From NCBI RefSeq assembly GCF_002377905.1, contig NZ_DFQS01000057.1, positions 34,445-98,444 of the forward strand: 64,000 nucleotides of DNA, written 5' to 3'. Shown one piece after another: positions 36,432-44,535 of the stretch (position 1 is its first letter; the number at the start of each line of letters is the position of its first letter). This DNA is from Psychrobacter sp. UBA3483 (GTDB lineage Bacteria > Pseudomonadota > Gammaproteobacteria > Pseudomonadales > Moraxellaceae). The notes under the pieces were generated by a model. It ran no database searches. It worked only from the letters and a program-made list of their open reading frames with translations, and was not told the origin of the DNA. A program made the translations under genes and the position numbers.

Positions 36432-38117
36432 ATGTATCAATATAATTACGCTGACCAAACCTTGGTAGAGGAACGAGTCGCCCAGTTTCGCGACCAAACC
36501 GAGCGGTTTTTGGCAGGTGAGCTGCCAGAAGAGCAGTTTTTACCGCTGCGTTTACAAAATGGGCTATATATCCAGCGCTATGCACCGATGCTACGTATCG
36601 CCGTGCCTTATGGCTTGCTGGCAACCTATCAATTACGCAAATTGGCTGAGATTACCCGTAAATATGATAAAGGTTACGGCCACTTTACCACCCGTACCAA
36701 TATGCAGCTGAACTGGCCAAAACTTGAAGAAGTGCCAGATATTTTGGCAGAATTGGCATCGGTGCAAATGCACTCGATCCAAACCTCGGGCAACTGTATC
36801 CGTAATACCACCACCGACCCTTATGCGGGTATTCATAAGGAAGAGATCGCCGATCCGCGTCCTTATTGTGAGATTATTCGTCAATGGTCAACCTTTCATC
36901 CGGAATTTGCTTTTTTACCGCGTAAATTTAAAATTGCCGTGATTGGTACGGCAAAAGACCGCGCGGCGACGCAAGTCCATGATATTGGACTACACTTAAA
37001 GAAAAATGACGCAGGCGAGCTTGGCTTTGAGGTGATAGTTGGTGGCGGTCTTGGGCGTACGCCAGTGATTGGAAAAACCATTAATGCATTTTTACCGCGC
37101 CAGCATCTGCTCAGCTATTTAGATGCGATTTTGCGTGTCTACAATCTGCATGGTCGCCGCGACAATAAATTCAAAGCGCGTATCAAGATATTGGTCGATA
37201 GCATGGGCGGCCCAGCATTTGCCAAATTGGTCGATGCCGAATGGGAAGCCAATATCAAAGATGGTCCGTTGACCCTGACCGATGCCAACTTTGACAAGGC
37301 CAGCAGCTTTTTTACTGAGCCTGATTATCTAAGTTTTGATGCACTACAGGTACAGTCAGACTTGCAGCAGCAACTAGAGGCTGATAAAGACTTTGCCAAT
37401 TGGTATCAGCAAAATACCGTGGCGCATAAAATCGCAGGCTATCGCGCGGTGGTTATTTCGTTAAAAGCCGGCTTGGTCGATGGTAAATATGTACCATCAG
37501 GTGATATTAGCGCCGCGCAAATGGACGCCCTCGCCGACCTCGCTGACGAGCATAGCTTTGGCGAGCTACGTGGTACTTATCAGCAAAATCTGGTCTTTGC
37601 CGATGTACAAACCAACCGCTTGTACGAATTATGGCAGCAGCTGGCTGCACTACATTTGGCCCGTCCAAATATCAATACTCTAACCGATATGATCGTCTGC
37701 CCAGGCTGGGATTTTTGTTCGCTTGCCAATGCCACGACCCACAATATCGCTGAGCAAATCGAAAAGCAGTTTAATGATCTTGACTACCTTTATGACTTGG
37801 GTGAGATACGCCTCAATATGTCTGGCTGTATGAATGCCTGCGCCCATCACCATACCGGCGATATTGGTATCCTTGGGGTCGATAAAAAAGGCGAATACTG
37901 GTATCAAATCAGCCTAGGCGGTAACTCTAGCAACGACGCCAAAATCGGTAAGATATTAGGCAAGGCGGTACCAACCGATGCCGTAGCAACGACGATACAA
38001 AAGATAATCGACGTTTACTTAGAGCAGCGCGTTAGCAATGACAATGACGTCGAAGGCTTTGGTGAGTTAATCGACCGTATCGGTATTACCCCTTTTAAGG
38101 AGAAGGTCTATGGCTAA
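36432..38117 (+). CDS. cysI: Sulfite reductase hemoprotein subunit (CysI type)
   Basis: A 561-residue siroheme and [4Fe-4S] enzyme that reduces sulfite to sulfide with six electrons. The cluster/siroheme ligands are Cys423 and Cys429 (CPGWDFC) and Cys466 and Cys470 (SGCMNAC). The Arg-rich active-site loops HFTTRTNMQLNW and TSGNCIRN are in the N-terminal half. No flavoprotein CysJ gene is near, so electrons probably come from ferredoxin or flavodoxin. The stop overlaps the start of the DUF934 gene by eight bases. Start at 36432 directly follows an AT-rich leader. Confidence 0.92.
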   Translation: MYQYNYADQTLVEERVAQFRDQTERFLAGELPEEQFLPLRLQNGLYIQRYAPMLRIAVPYGLLATYQLRKLAEITRKYDKGYGHFTTRTNMQLNWPKLEEVPDILAELASVQMHSIQTSGNCIRNTTTDPYAGIHKEEIADPRPYCEIIRQWSTFHPEFAFLPRKFKIAVIGTAKDRAATQVHDIGLHLKKNDAGELGFEVIVGGGLGRTPVIGKTINAFLPRQHLLSYLDAILRVYNLHGRRDNKFKARIKILVDSMGGPAFAKLVDAEWEANIKDGPLTLTDANFDKASSFFTEPDYLSFDALQVQSDLQQQLEADKDFANWYQQNTVAHKIAGYRAVVISLKAGLVDGKYVPSGDISAAQMDALADLADEHSFGELRGTYQQNLVFADVQTNRLYELWQQLAALHLARPNINTLTDMIVCPGWDFCSLANATTHNIAEQIEKQFNDLDYLYDLGEIRLNMSGCMNACAHHHTGDIGILGVDKKGEYWYQISLGGNSSNDAKIGKILGKAVPTDAVATTIQKIIDVYLEQRVSNDNDVEGFGELIDRIGITPFKEKVYG

Positions 38118-38706
38118 TCATCATGTGTTTACTAGCGAAGGCATCGATATTAGCGAGACTGACACTTGGCTTGCGCTTAGCACCGATGAGCTGCCTGACG
38201 GTATTACCCTGACCGATATATCTTTGTTAGAGCTGCTGCAAAAACAAGAAAAACTCGAGGTCGTTTTACCGCTTACTGATTTATTAGATGCTAAAGGCAA
38301 TATTGCAGGCGGACTACTATTACAAGTACGTGAATTGTTAGCCGAGCATATCAGCCGTACTGGTGTCTGGGTGACATCCGATAGCGATACCGAGGTGCTG
38401 ACGCGTATTCCAGAGTTTTTATTACAGCAAGATTTGATTGTGATTCACGTCCCTGCTTTCACGGACGGACGTGGTTTTAGTTACGCCCAAACCTTACGCC
38501 AAATGGGCTATCAAGGCGAGATTCGTATGGCTGGCAAGTTTGGCCGCGATCAAATCGCATATCTGCTACGCGCAGGCGCCGACAGTTTTGTGATAAGCGC
38601 GCATGATTTGCACTCTATTTCTGATATCAGCCAAGCATTTAATGCGCTTGCCAGTAGTTATGACGGTCGTAACGCCGCCGACTTACCGATGTTTGCTGGT
38701 GCTTAA
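38110..38706 (+). CDS. DUF934 family protein, sulfite-reductase partner
   Basis: A 198-residue soluble protein of the DUF934 family, which is regularly found next to cysI in proteobacteria lacking cysJ. The core motif is FTDGRGFSYAQTLRQMGYQGEIRMAGKFGRD, split here into FTDGRGFSYAQTLR and GYQGEIRMAG. The likely role is in assembly of, or electron transfer to, the reductase, but no experiment is known to me. It overlaps cysI by eight bases, implying coupled translation, and precedes cysH by 66 bases. Confidence 0.88.
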   Translation: MANHHVFTSEGIDISETDTWLALSTDELPDGITLTDISLLELLQKQEKLEVVLPLTDLLDAKGNIAGGLLLQVRELLAEHISRTGVWVTSDSDTEVLTRIPEFLLQQDLIVIHVPAFTDGRGFSYAQTLRQMGYQGEIRMAGKFGRDQIAYLLRAGADSFVISAHDLHSISDISQAFNALASSYDGRNAADLPMFAGA

Positions 38707-38772
38707 TATTCATATTCACCACCCTACTTATTATCAATCATTTATATATTTTTTACCCTTAAGGAATCCATC

Positions 38773-39411
38773 ATGAGCCAATTACACCCAAATTTAGATA
38801 TCGATCAAGCCAACCAAGAATTAAAAGGTAAATCACCAGAAGAAATCGTCGCATGGGCGCTTAGCCAAGCAAAAAACCCCATTATCACCACCAATTTCCG
38901 CCCGTATGAGTCCGCGATTTTGCATTTGGTTGCTAAACAGCGCCCTGATATCACGGTATTGTGGGTAGATTCTGGTTATAACACCGATGCTACTTACCAG
39001 TTTGCCAATAAAGTCATCCGTGATTTGAATTTAAACGTCATCACTTACATTCCTAAGCAAACGGCTGCCTATCGTGACGCAACCATGAACGGTATCCCAG
39101 GCATTGATAATCCACAGCATGATGAATTCACGGACCAAGTAAAACTTGAGCCATTTCGCCGTGCGCTAGATGAGCTGAAACCTGATGTCTGGTTTAACGC
39201 CATTCGTAAAGATCAAACGGAATTTCGCCAAGGTCTTGATGTGCTGAGCTTATCAAAAGACGGCGTGTTAAAAGTTGCACCATTATTTGAAAAAACAGAC
39301 GCGGATTTAGACGTCTATCTTGAAGAGCATAACTTGCCTAACGAGTTTGATTACTTTGATCCAACCAAAGTTGAAGAAAGCCGTGAATGTGGTTTGCATA
39401 CGCAGCTTTAA
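38773..39411 (+). CDS. cysH: APS/PAPS reductase, short form without iron-sulfur cysteines
   Basis: A 212-residue thiol-dependent reductase that releases sulfite from activated sulfate. The C-terminal catalytic motif ECGLH (Cys206) is present and is the only cysteine. The paired cysteines that hold a [4Fe-4S] cluster in APS reductases are absent, so by family rules it should use PAPS. It is about 30 residues shorter than the E. coli enzyme: the segment just before ECGLH (GYLSVGDTHTT in E. coli) is replaced by NEFDYFDPTKVEES. No APS kinase (cysC) is encoded in this window. Last gene of the cysI unit; a strong terminator follows. Confidence 0.9.
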   Translation: MSQLHPNLDIDQANQELKGKSPEEIVAWALSQAKNPIITTNFRPYESAILHLVAKQRPDITVLWVDSGYNTDATYQFANKVIRDLNLNVITYIPKQTAAYRDATMNGIPGIDNPQHDEFTDQVKLEPFRRALDELKPDVWFNAIRKDQTEFRQGLDVLSLSKDGVLKVAPLFEKTDADLDVYLEEHNLPNEFDYFDPTKVEESRECGLHTQL

Positions 39412-39435
39412 GCTTTATTCTTAACCTGTGAAATT

Positions 39436-39468
39436 AAAAAGCCCTCTTATCATTTAAGAGGGCTTTTT
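39436..39468. terminator. Strong bidirectional terminator after cysH
   Basis: A 14-base perfect stem (AAAAAGCCCTCTTA at 39436-39449, complement at 39455-39468) with a five-base loop, between convergent cysH and the SDR gene. Confidence 0.9.
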
Positions 39469-39505
39469 ACACTTAGATAGCTTAAGATTATAGCTTTTTA
39501 GAACG

Positions 39506-40249
39506 TTATTTACGACCGAGAATCCAACCACCATCCATAAAGACGTTCGAGCCATGCATATAGTTTGAGTCATCAGACGCCAAAAATACCGCGAGCGCTG
39601 CAATCTCTTCGGGCTTGCCAGCGCGCTGGGCTGGGATACGATTTAAGCGCTCATCATCAATACCATCGGTCATAGGCGTTTCGATAAAGCCCGGCGATAG
39701 AATATTTACTTTGATCCCTTGACTGCCAAAATCAAATGCCAATTGTTTGGTAAATCCTAACACCGCATGCTTGGAAGTCACATAAGCGGAACCGCCGGGG
39801 CCTGCCATTTGCGTGGCTTGTGAGCCAACATTGATGATAACTCCACGTCCTTGCTTGATAAAGTGCGGAATCACCGCTTTTGAGGCGAGGTATGGCGCTT
39901 TGACATTAATTGCCATCAATTTATCGTATAAGTCTTCTTCTAACTCGACGGCATTATCATAAGCGTCGTGGATGCCTGCACCATTATATAAAATGTCAAT
40001 TTGACCATAAGCTTCTAAGGCTTTATCGACCACCGCTTCAATCTCTGCTTTTTTGGTCACATCGGCATGCACAAAGAGAGCGTCTTGACCTTTATCGGTT
40101 ATGTCTTTGATAATACGTTTGCCGTCTTCTTCATCGCGACCCGTGACGACGACCTTTGCCCCTTCATCGGCATACGCTTTTGCAGTCGCTTCGCCCAATC
40201 CTGAGGTACCGCCAAATATAATGGCCACCCTGTCTTGTAATTTCATCAT
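39506..40249 (-). CDS. Short-chain dehydrogenase/reductase
   Basis: A 247-residue classical SDR enzyme. The cofactor motif is GGTSGLGEA near residue 13, NGAG follows at about 90, and the catalytic Ser, Tyr and Lys appear in NVGSQ and YVTSKHAV. An acidic residue after strand 2 is not seen (VVVTGRDEEDG), so NADP preference is likely. The substrate cannot be named. The closest general family is glucose/3-oxoacyl-type dehydrogenases. Start at the third codon of the frame (ATG at 40249), where AAGGA lies five bases upstream. It interrupts the sulfur cluster and shows no link to it. Confidence 0.88.
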   Translation of the reverse strand: MMKLQDRVAIIFGGTSGLGEATAKAYADEGAKVVVTGRDEEDGKRIIKDITDKGQDALFVHADVTKKAEIEAVVDKALEAYGQIDILYNGAGIHDAYDNAVELEEDLYDKLMAINVKAPYLASKAVIPHFIKQGRGVIINVGSQATQMAGPGGSAYVTSKHAVLGFTKQLAFDFGSQGIKVNILSPGFIETPMTDGIDDERLNRIPAQRAGKPEEIAALAVFLASDDSNYMHGSNVFMDGGWILGRK

Positions 40250-40605
40250 GTTCATCCTTGTTTTTTATGTTGTAAATAAAACTTTTTTCTATCTGATCAC
40301 ATTTAGGTTAGATTAACATAGTCACCTAACTGTGAATGTTAGGCTATGTTAGACATTTTTAATCAGCTAATAACTGGCACATATCTAGCCTTTTAGTTGC
40401 ATAAATAACGTTTTCTTAACGTTTTATCGGCTAACATTAAGGTATTCTATGGCTTCAAAGCTGGCGCAACATCACATTAAACGTTAAGCCAACCTTTTAA
40501 CGCTAAACTATGGACGAAGCTGCCCGTCGTTGCAGCTACTTGTGCGTCTTTTTACCATCAAGCTCGATCATGGCTTTGCCACACTCATCAATACGGATAT
40601 TTGAT
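40250..40605. other. Divergent spacer between SDR and acyltransferase genes
   Basis: 356 bases. The frame of the acyltransferase is open back to 40510, but the extra 32 residues (Cys- and Ser-rich) do not look like part of the family. A short direct repeat AACGTTTT occurs twice near 40405-40425. No other feature stands out. Confidence 0.4.
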
Positions 40606-41556
40606 ATGCCTTTAATAAAAAAAATCGATTCATTCTATGAAAAACTGCATGATAAATTGCCAGCTGTTGGCAAGGCCGCTTCTTTTTTGACGGGTACTGG
40701 CGTCCTCACTGCCAATAGTGCGTTGGTTGGTCTACCGGTCTGGACTATGGGCGCGGCGAAAGTATTGACTGGGTCGAAACTGACCGATGATGCCTTAATT
40801 GCAATTACCAAATATTGGATTAATACTAATAATGCCGTTATCGACCACGCCCTACCTCATAAAGACTGGCGCATCAGCCTGCCCGATGATCTAAGCGAAG
40901 ATAAGCAGTATCTCTTGGTCAGTAACCATCAGTCGTGGGTCGATACCAGTATTGTGCAATATATCAGCCAAGATACGCTGCCTCTAACAAGGTTTTTCAC
41001 TAAGTTTAATTTGATTTATATTCCCGTTATCGGTCAAGCCTTTTATTTCTTAGACTTCCCAATGATGCGCCGCCACTCTAAAGAAGCGATTGCCAAAAAT
41101 CCTGCCCTCAAAGGTAAGGATATCGAAGAAGCAAAGCGCGCCTGTCGTCAATTAAAAAACAAACCTTTCGCGCTATTAAACTATTTAGAAGGCACGCGCT
41201 TTACTAAAGAAAAACATGATAAGCAAGGCTCACCTTATGAGCATTTATTAAAACCACGCGCTGGCGGGTTGTCATTGGCGCTTAATGCGTTAGGCAATGA
41301 ATTGGATTCGATTTTAGACGTGACTATCGTCTATCCCGACGGTGCGCCTGACTATGATGATTTATGGAAAGGTAATATTCGTCGCTTGGGCGTCGATGTG
41401 ACGCGCTTAACCATACCGGACGAGTTATTTGCGGCCATTATGGACGGCGGTTATGACCGTGATGAAGCCACTAAAAAAATGATGTTTGATTGGCTCGAGG
41501 ACATTTGGCAACAAAAAGATGCGCGTATTACTAAGATGCTAAGTGAGTTTGAGTAA
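40606..41556 (+). CDS. PlsC-type 1-acylglycerol-3-phosphate acyltransferase (YihG-like)
   Basis: A 316-residue membrane-associated acyltransferase. The catalytic HX4D motif is NHQSWVD; the substrate loop FPMMRRHSKE and the EGTR motif (LNYLEGTRFT) follow in the usual order. The N-terminal hydrophobic stretch (AASFLTGTGVLTANSALVGLPVW) anchors it to the inner membrane. Such enzymes add a second acyl chain in phospholipid synthesis. The YihG subgroup prefers long or unsaturated chains in E. coli, which might matter for membrane fluidity in a cold-adapted host (inference). The preferred start is ATG at 40606. Terminator 60 bases downstream. Confidence 0.88.
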   Translation: MPLIKKIDSFYEKLHDKLPAVGKAASFLTGTGVLTANSALVGLPVWTMGAAKVLTGSKLTDDALIAITKYWINTNNAVIDHALPHKDWRISLPDDLSEDKQYLLVSNHQSWVDTSIVQYISQDTLPLTRFFTKFNLIYIPVIGQAFYFLDFPMMRRHSKEAIAKNPALKGKDIEEAKRACRQLKNKPFALLNYLEGTRFTKEKHDKQGSPYEHLLKPRAGGLSLALNALGNELDSILDVTIVYPDGAPDYDDLWKGNIRRLGVDVTRLTIPDELFAAIMDGGYDRDEATKKMMFDWLEDIWQQKDARITKMLSEFE

Positions 41557-41614
41557 GATTTGGCAGTACGTTAAACACTATCCATGTAAATATAAGACTT
41601 AGAATCCACATCAC

Positions 41615-41647
41615 CCACAAGCTTAAAAATGAGCTTGTGGTTTTTTT
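41615..41647 (+). terminator. Terminator after the acyltransferase gene
   Basis: CCACAAGCT (41615-41623) and AGCTTGTGG (41632-41640) followed by seven Ts at 41641-41647. Confidence 0.88.
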
Positions 41648-41814
41648 CTGCCACGTTTCTACGTTTTTATTCCCCAGCTATTCCACATCCTAGCAAAAAT
41701 CATCAGCAACATGACAAAAACGAATATGTTAATGCCAATTCACTGCATGAGACGTAGCGCGTGATACCGCATAATGATGACATATTTTATATTGACTGAA
41801 TCATTGGTGATGCT

Positions 41815-43425
41815 ATGAACACCTTTCCGCTATTTTTTAAATTAGAAGACCGCAAAGTACTGATCGTTGGTGGCGGTGATGTCGCGCTACGTAAAGCTGA
41901 CTTACTCAGGCGCGCTGGTGCTGCGATCACGATCCTTGCACCAACTATCAGTGCTGAAATACAAGCTTTGCTCAGCCATACTAAGGACAAAGCCAAGCAC
42001 GAACTGATTTATGAAAACTACAATAAAGCTTATATGACTGGCGCACGCGTTATTATCGCCGCAACGGATGATGAAGCGCTCAATCATCAAATTCATACTG
42101 ATGCCAGCGAGCTGAATATTCCCGTCAACGTCGTTGATACGCCGCATTTATGCGACTTTATTTTCCCAGCCATCGTCGATCGTAATCCAATTGTGATTGG
42201 CATTTCATCCAATGGCAAAGCGCCGGTGCTGGCACGTTTACTGCGCGCACGTCTAGAGACGTTAATCCCGCAAGGTTATGGCAAATTGGCCAAGCTGGCT
42301 GGTGACTTTCGGGATGAGGTAAAAACCAAAATCCCAACGCTGACAGGACGTCGTCAGTTCTGGGAGCGCACTTTTGAAGGTGAAGTCAGTCAGCTGATGT
42401 TTGCTGGCAATGAAGATGCAGCAGCGGCGCGACTGCAAGCGGATTTAGATAACACTGCACCTGCTATCAATGAAAAAAGTACAGCAGGTAATACATCTAC
42501 AGAATCTCACACCGTAAAAAATCCAATGGGTGAAGTTTATATCGTCGGTGCAGGCCCCGGTGATCCAGAGCTGCTGACCTTTAAAGCCCTACGTCTTATG
42601 CAGCAAGCCGATATCGTCTATTATGATGCGTTAGTATCACCGCAAGTATTGGATTTATGCCGCCGCGATGCTGACAAAGTATTTGTCGGTAAAAAACGTA
42701 GCAACCATGCCGTCGCTCAGCTTGGCATCAATGAGCTATTAATCAATAGCGCAAAAGATGGTCGCCGTGTGGTGCGTTTAAAAGGCGGCGATCCTTTCAT
42801 CTTTGGACGCGGCGGTGAAGAGATTGAAAGCTTGCGTGCGCATGGCGTCCCTTATCAGGTCGTACCCGGTATTACCGCTGCCAATGCCGCTGCCAGTTAT
42901 GCTGGTATTCCGCTCACACACCGCGATCACTCGCAGTCGGTACGTTTTGTCACGGGGTTTTTGAAGGCTGGCACGCCAAACAGTAACTTTAAAAGCTTTT
43001 TAAATACCGACGAAACTGTGGTGTTTTATATGGGGCTGCATTCACTGGCACGTTTGACGACAGGTTTAATTGATGCTGGACGTAGTAGCGATACCCCAAT
43101 CGCCATTGTCTCTAATGCCAGTATGCCCAATCAGCAAGTATTAACTGGTACGCTTGCCAATATCGTTGAGTTGCAAGAACAAAATCAGCTACCCACGCCT
43201 GCTCTGCTGATTATGGGAGACGTAGTTGCATTGCATCATGATTTGGCTTGGTATCATGTAGACAATGAGCAAAACAACGAAAATGCTGCTGATACCGATG
43301 ACAATTGGTTGCGCGGTGGCAAGACAGCGGCGGCAAAAGCCCCTACTAGCCAGCAAGCACATGCGCTATCAATGGTCGCTAATTTGGCGACCGCTGGTGA
43401 TGTGGAGCAATTAGTGATTGGCTAA
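41815..43425 (+). CDS. cysG: Siroheme synthase (trifunctional CysG)
   Basis: A 536-residue enzyme that converts uroporphyrinogen III to siroheme, the cofactor of CysI. Residues about 1-205 form the precorrin-2 dehydrogenase/ferrochelatase part (LIVGGGDVALRKADLLRRAG, then the dimer tail). Residues about 240-490 form the uroporphyrinogen methyltransferase part (VYIVGAGPGDPELLTFKALR, RLKGGDPFIFGRGGEE, VPGITAANAAASYAG). The C-terminal 45 residues extend beyond the E. coli protein (457 residues) and are low complexity. The linker between parts (205-240) is Ala/Thr-rich. It completes the sulfur assimilation set in this region. Confidence 0.94.
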   Translation: MNTFPLFFKLEDRKVLIVGGGDVALRKADLLRRAGAAITILAPTISAEIQALLSHTKDKAKHELIYENYNKAYMTGARVIIAATDDEALNHQIHTDASELNIPVNVVDTPHLCDFIFPAIVDRNPIVIGISSNGKAPVLARLLRARLETLIPQGYGKLAKLAGDFRDEVKTKIPTLTGRRQFWERTFEGEVSQLMFAGNEDAAAARLQADLDNTAPAINEKSTAGNTSTESHTVKNPMGEVYIVGAGPGDPELLTFKALRLMQQADIVYYDALVSPQVLDLCRRDADKVFVGKKRSNHAVAQLGINELLINSAKDGRRVVRLKGGDPFIFGRGGEEIESLRAHGVPYQVVPGITAANAAASYAGIPLTHRDHSQSVRFVTGFLKAGTPNSNFKSFLNTDETVVFYMGLHSLARLTTGLIDAGRSSDTPIAIVSNASMPNQQVLTGTLANIVELQEQNQLPTPALLIMGDVVALHHDLAWYHVDNEQNNENAADTDDNWLRGGKTAAAKAPTSQQAHALSMVANLATAGDVEQLVIG

Positions 43426-43545
43426 GTGCGATTAAGGTCAAGCGACTATCAAGATTGTCGATTCATTACTAAAATACTTTTCCTCAATACATAACGCACA
43501 TGAAATATCTGTTACTATTCCATCAGTGCCATGAGGTTATTACAC

Positions 43546-44040
43546 ATGATAAATAGATATTTTTTCCTAATTCCTATCGTAGTTCTATTTCAGTTTGGTT
43601 GCACTAATCAAACAGTAAGAAATACTTCTAACCCAGTGATAAGAACGAAAAACTCACTCGATCTCTTCTCTTATTATGATGAAAGTAATAATGTTCAATT
43701 AACTGCATTATTATCAGGCACATTTACAATGAAGAATGGCTGTCTTTTATTTGGCGACGAAGATGGTTATATAACCCCAGTGTTTGATACGAAAGCTAGT
43801 AATATCAAAGTTGACTTAGATTCAAAGACTGTAATCTTAAATGCAATAGCAGTTCCATTTGATACAGAAGTTTTCGCAGGGGGCGGTTTTATTGATAAGA
43901 AAAATATTCCTGCACTTCAAACTACTGGCGATGAAAAATGCTTAACGGATAGAGTAGCAACTATACATTCTATTGAAGTCCTAACTCCTGAATTGCGTAG
44001 AAAATTCTTACTTGATTGGGACGATAAGCCAAAGCCGTAA
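43546..44040 (+). CDS. Small lipoprotein of unknown function
   Basis: About 164 residues in the preferred form, starting MINRYFFLIPIVVLF, with a lipobox LFQFGC (lipidated Cys19). The mature part contains FTMKNGCLLFGDEDGYITPVF and a Gly-rich turn FAGGGFID, with a second Cys pair candidate at NGC and EKC. This could be a small beta barrel, but no family is recognised. The frame opens at 43531, but the ATG at 43546 has GAGG nine bases upstream. AT content is higher than in neighbours, a weak sign of acquisition. Confidence 0.65.
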   Translation: MINRYFFLIPIVVLFQFGCTNQTVRNTSNPVIRTKNSLDLFSYYDESNNVQLTALLSGTFTMKNGCLLFGDEDGYITPVFDTKASNIKVDLDSKTVILNAIAVPFDTEVFAGGGFIDKKNIPALQTTGDEKCLTDRVATIHSIEVLTPELRRKFLLDWDDKPKP

Positions 44041-44204
44041 TGAAATTCAATATTAACAATTAGTGTTAATAAAGAGTTAGTTTTTGAGGTTGGTTAACTG
44101 TGATAGGATGCGCAAGCCAAGCATTAGAAAACCTCACAAATTTTCATAACAAGCCATAATGCATTAATACTCTAAGCAATCTCTAATAGAGGTTTTTGTA
44201 ATCC

Positions 44205-44405
44205 TTACTCTATAGTCCTTTTCTTCTCAATTATCTTTATCAACTTACTATGAATGGACGCTGCATCCGCAGGTGGATTGGCGATTGTTGTATTCTTGAT
44301 AAGCAAGGTGTACTCGTAATGCGGCTGATAATCAAAGCCCTCTATACCACTATATCGATACCCATTTCTTGCATTTGATGAGCATTTTACTGACCAAAGT
44401 TGGAT
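44205..44405 (-). pseudogene. DUF4377 gene fragment (C-terminal part)
   Basis: On the minus strand a frame of 66 codons, without a start codon, runs between two stops. It reads like the C-terminus of a DUF4377 protein: YRYSGIEGFDYQPHYEYTL and later NPPADAASIHSKLIKIIEKK, which match the family pattern of an I-x-G-F-x-Y-x-P-x-Y core and a PPADASS motif. The upstream part is interrupted by a stop, so the N-terminal half (normally a secreted, stress-linked domain) is missing or decayed. It sits alone in a 495-base gap between the lipoprotein gene and sbcD. The rest of that gap shows nothing else. Confidence 0.55.
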
Positions 44406-44535
44406 TTACTCATCAATGCTGAATAAGTCTTTCCGTCTTTTTCACAGTGAATCAACCATAAGGTTATAAGCACAGCAAACCACAGCAATTCTTGCTAGAA
44501 TAATCGCAGTCTTCTAACCATTATTAAGTTCACTT

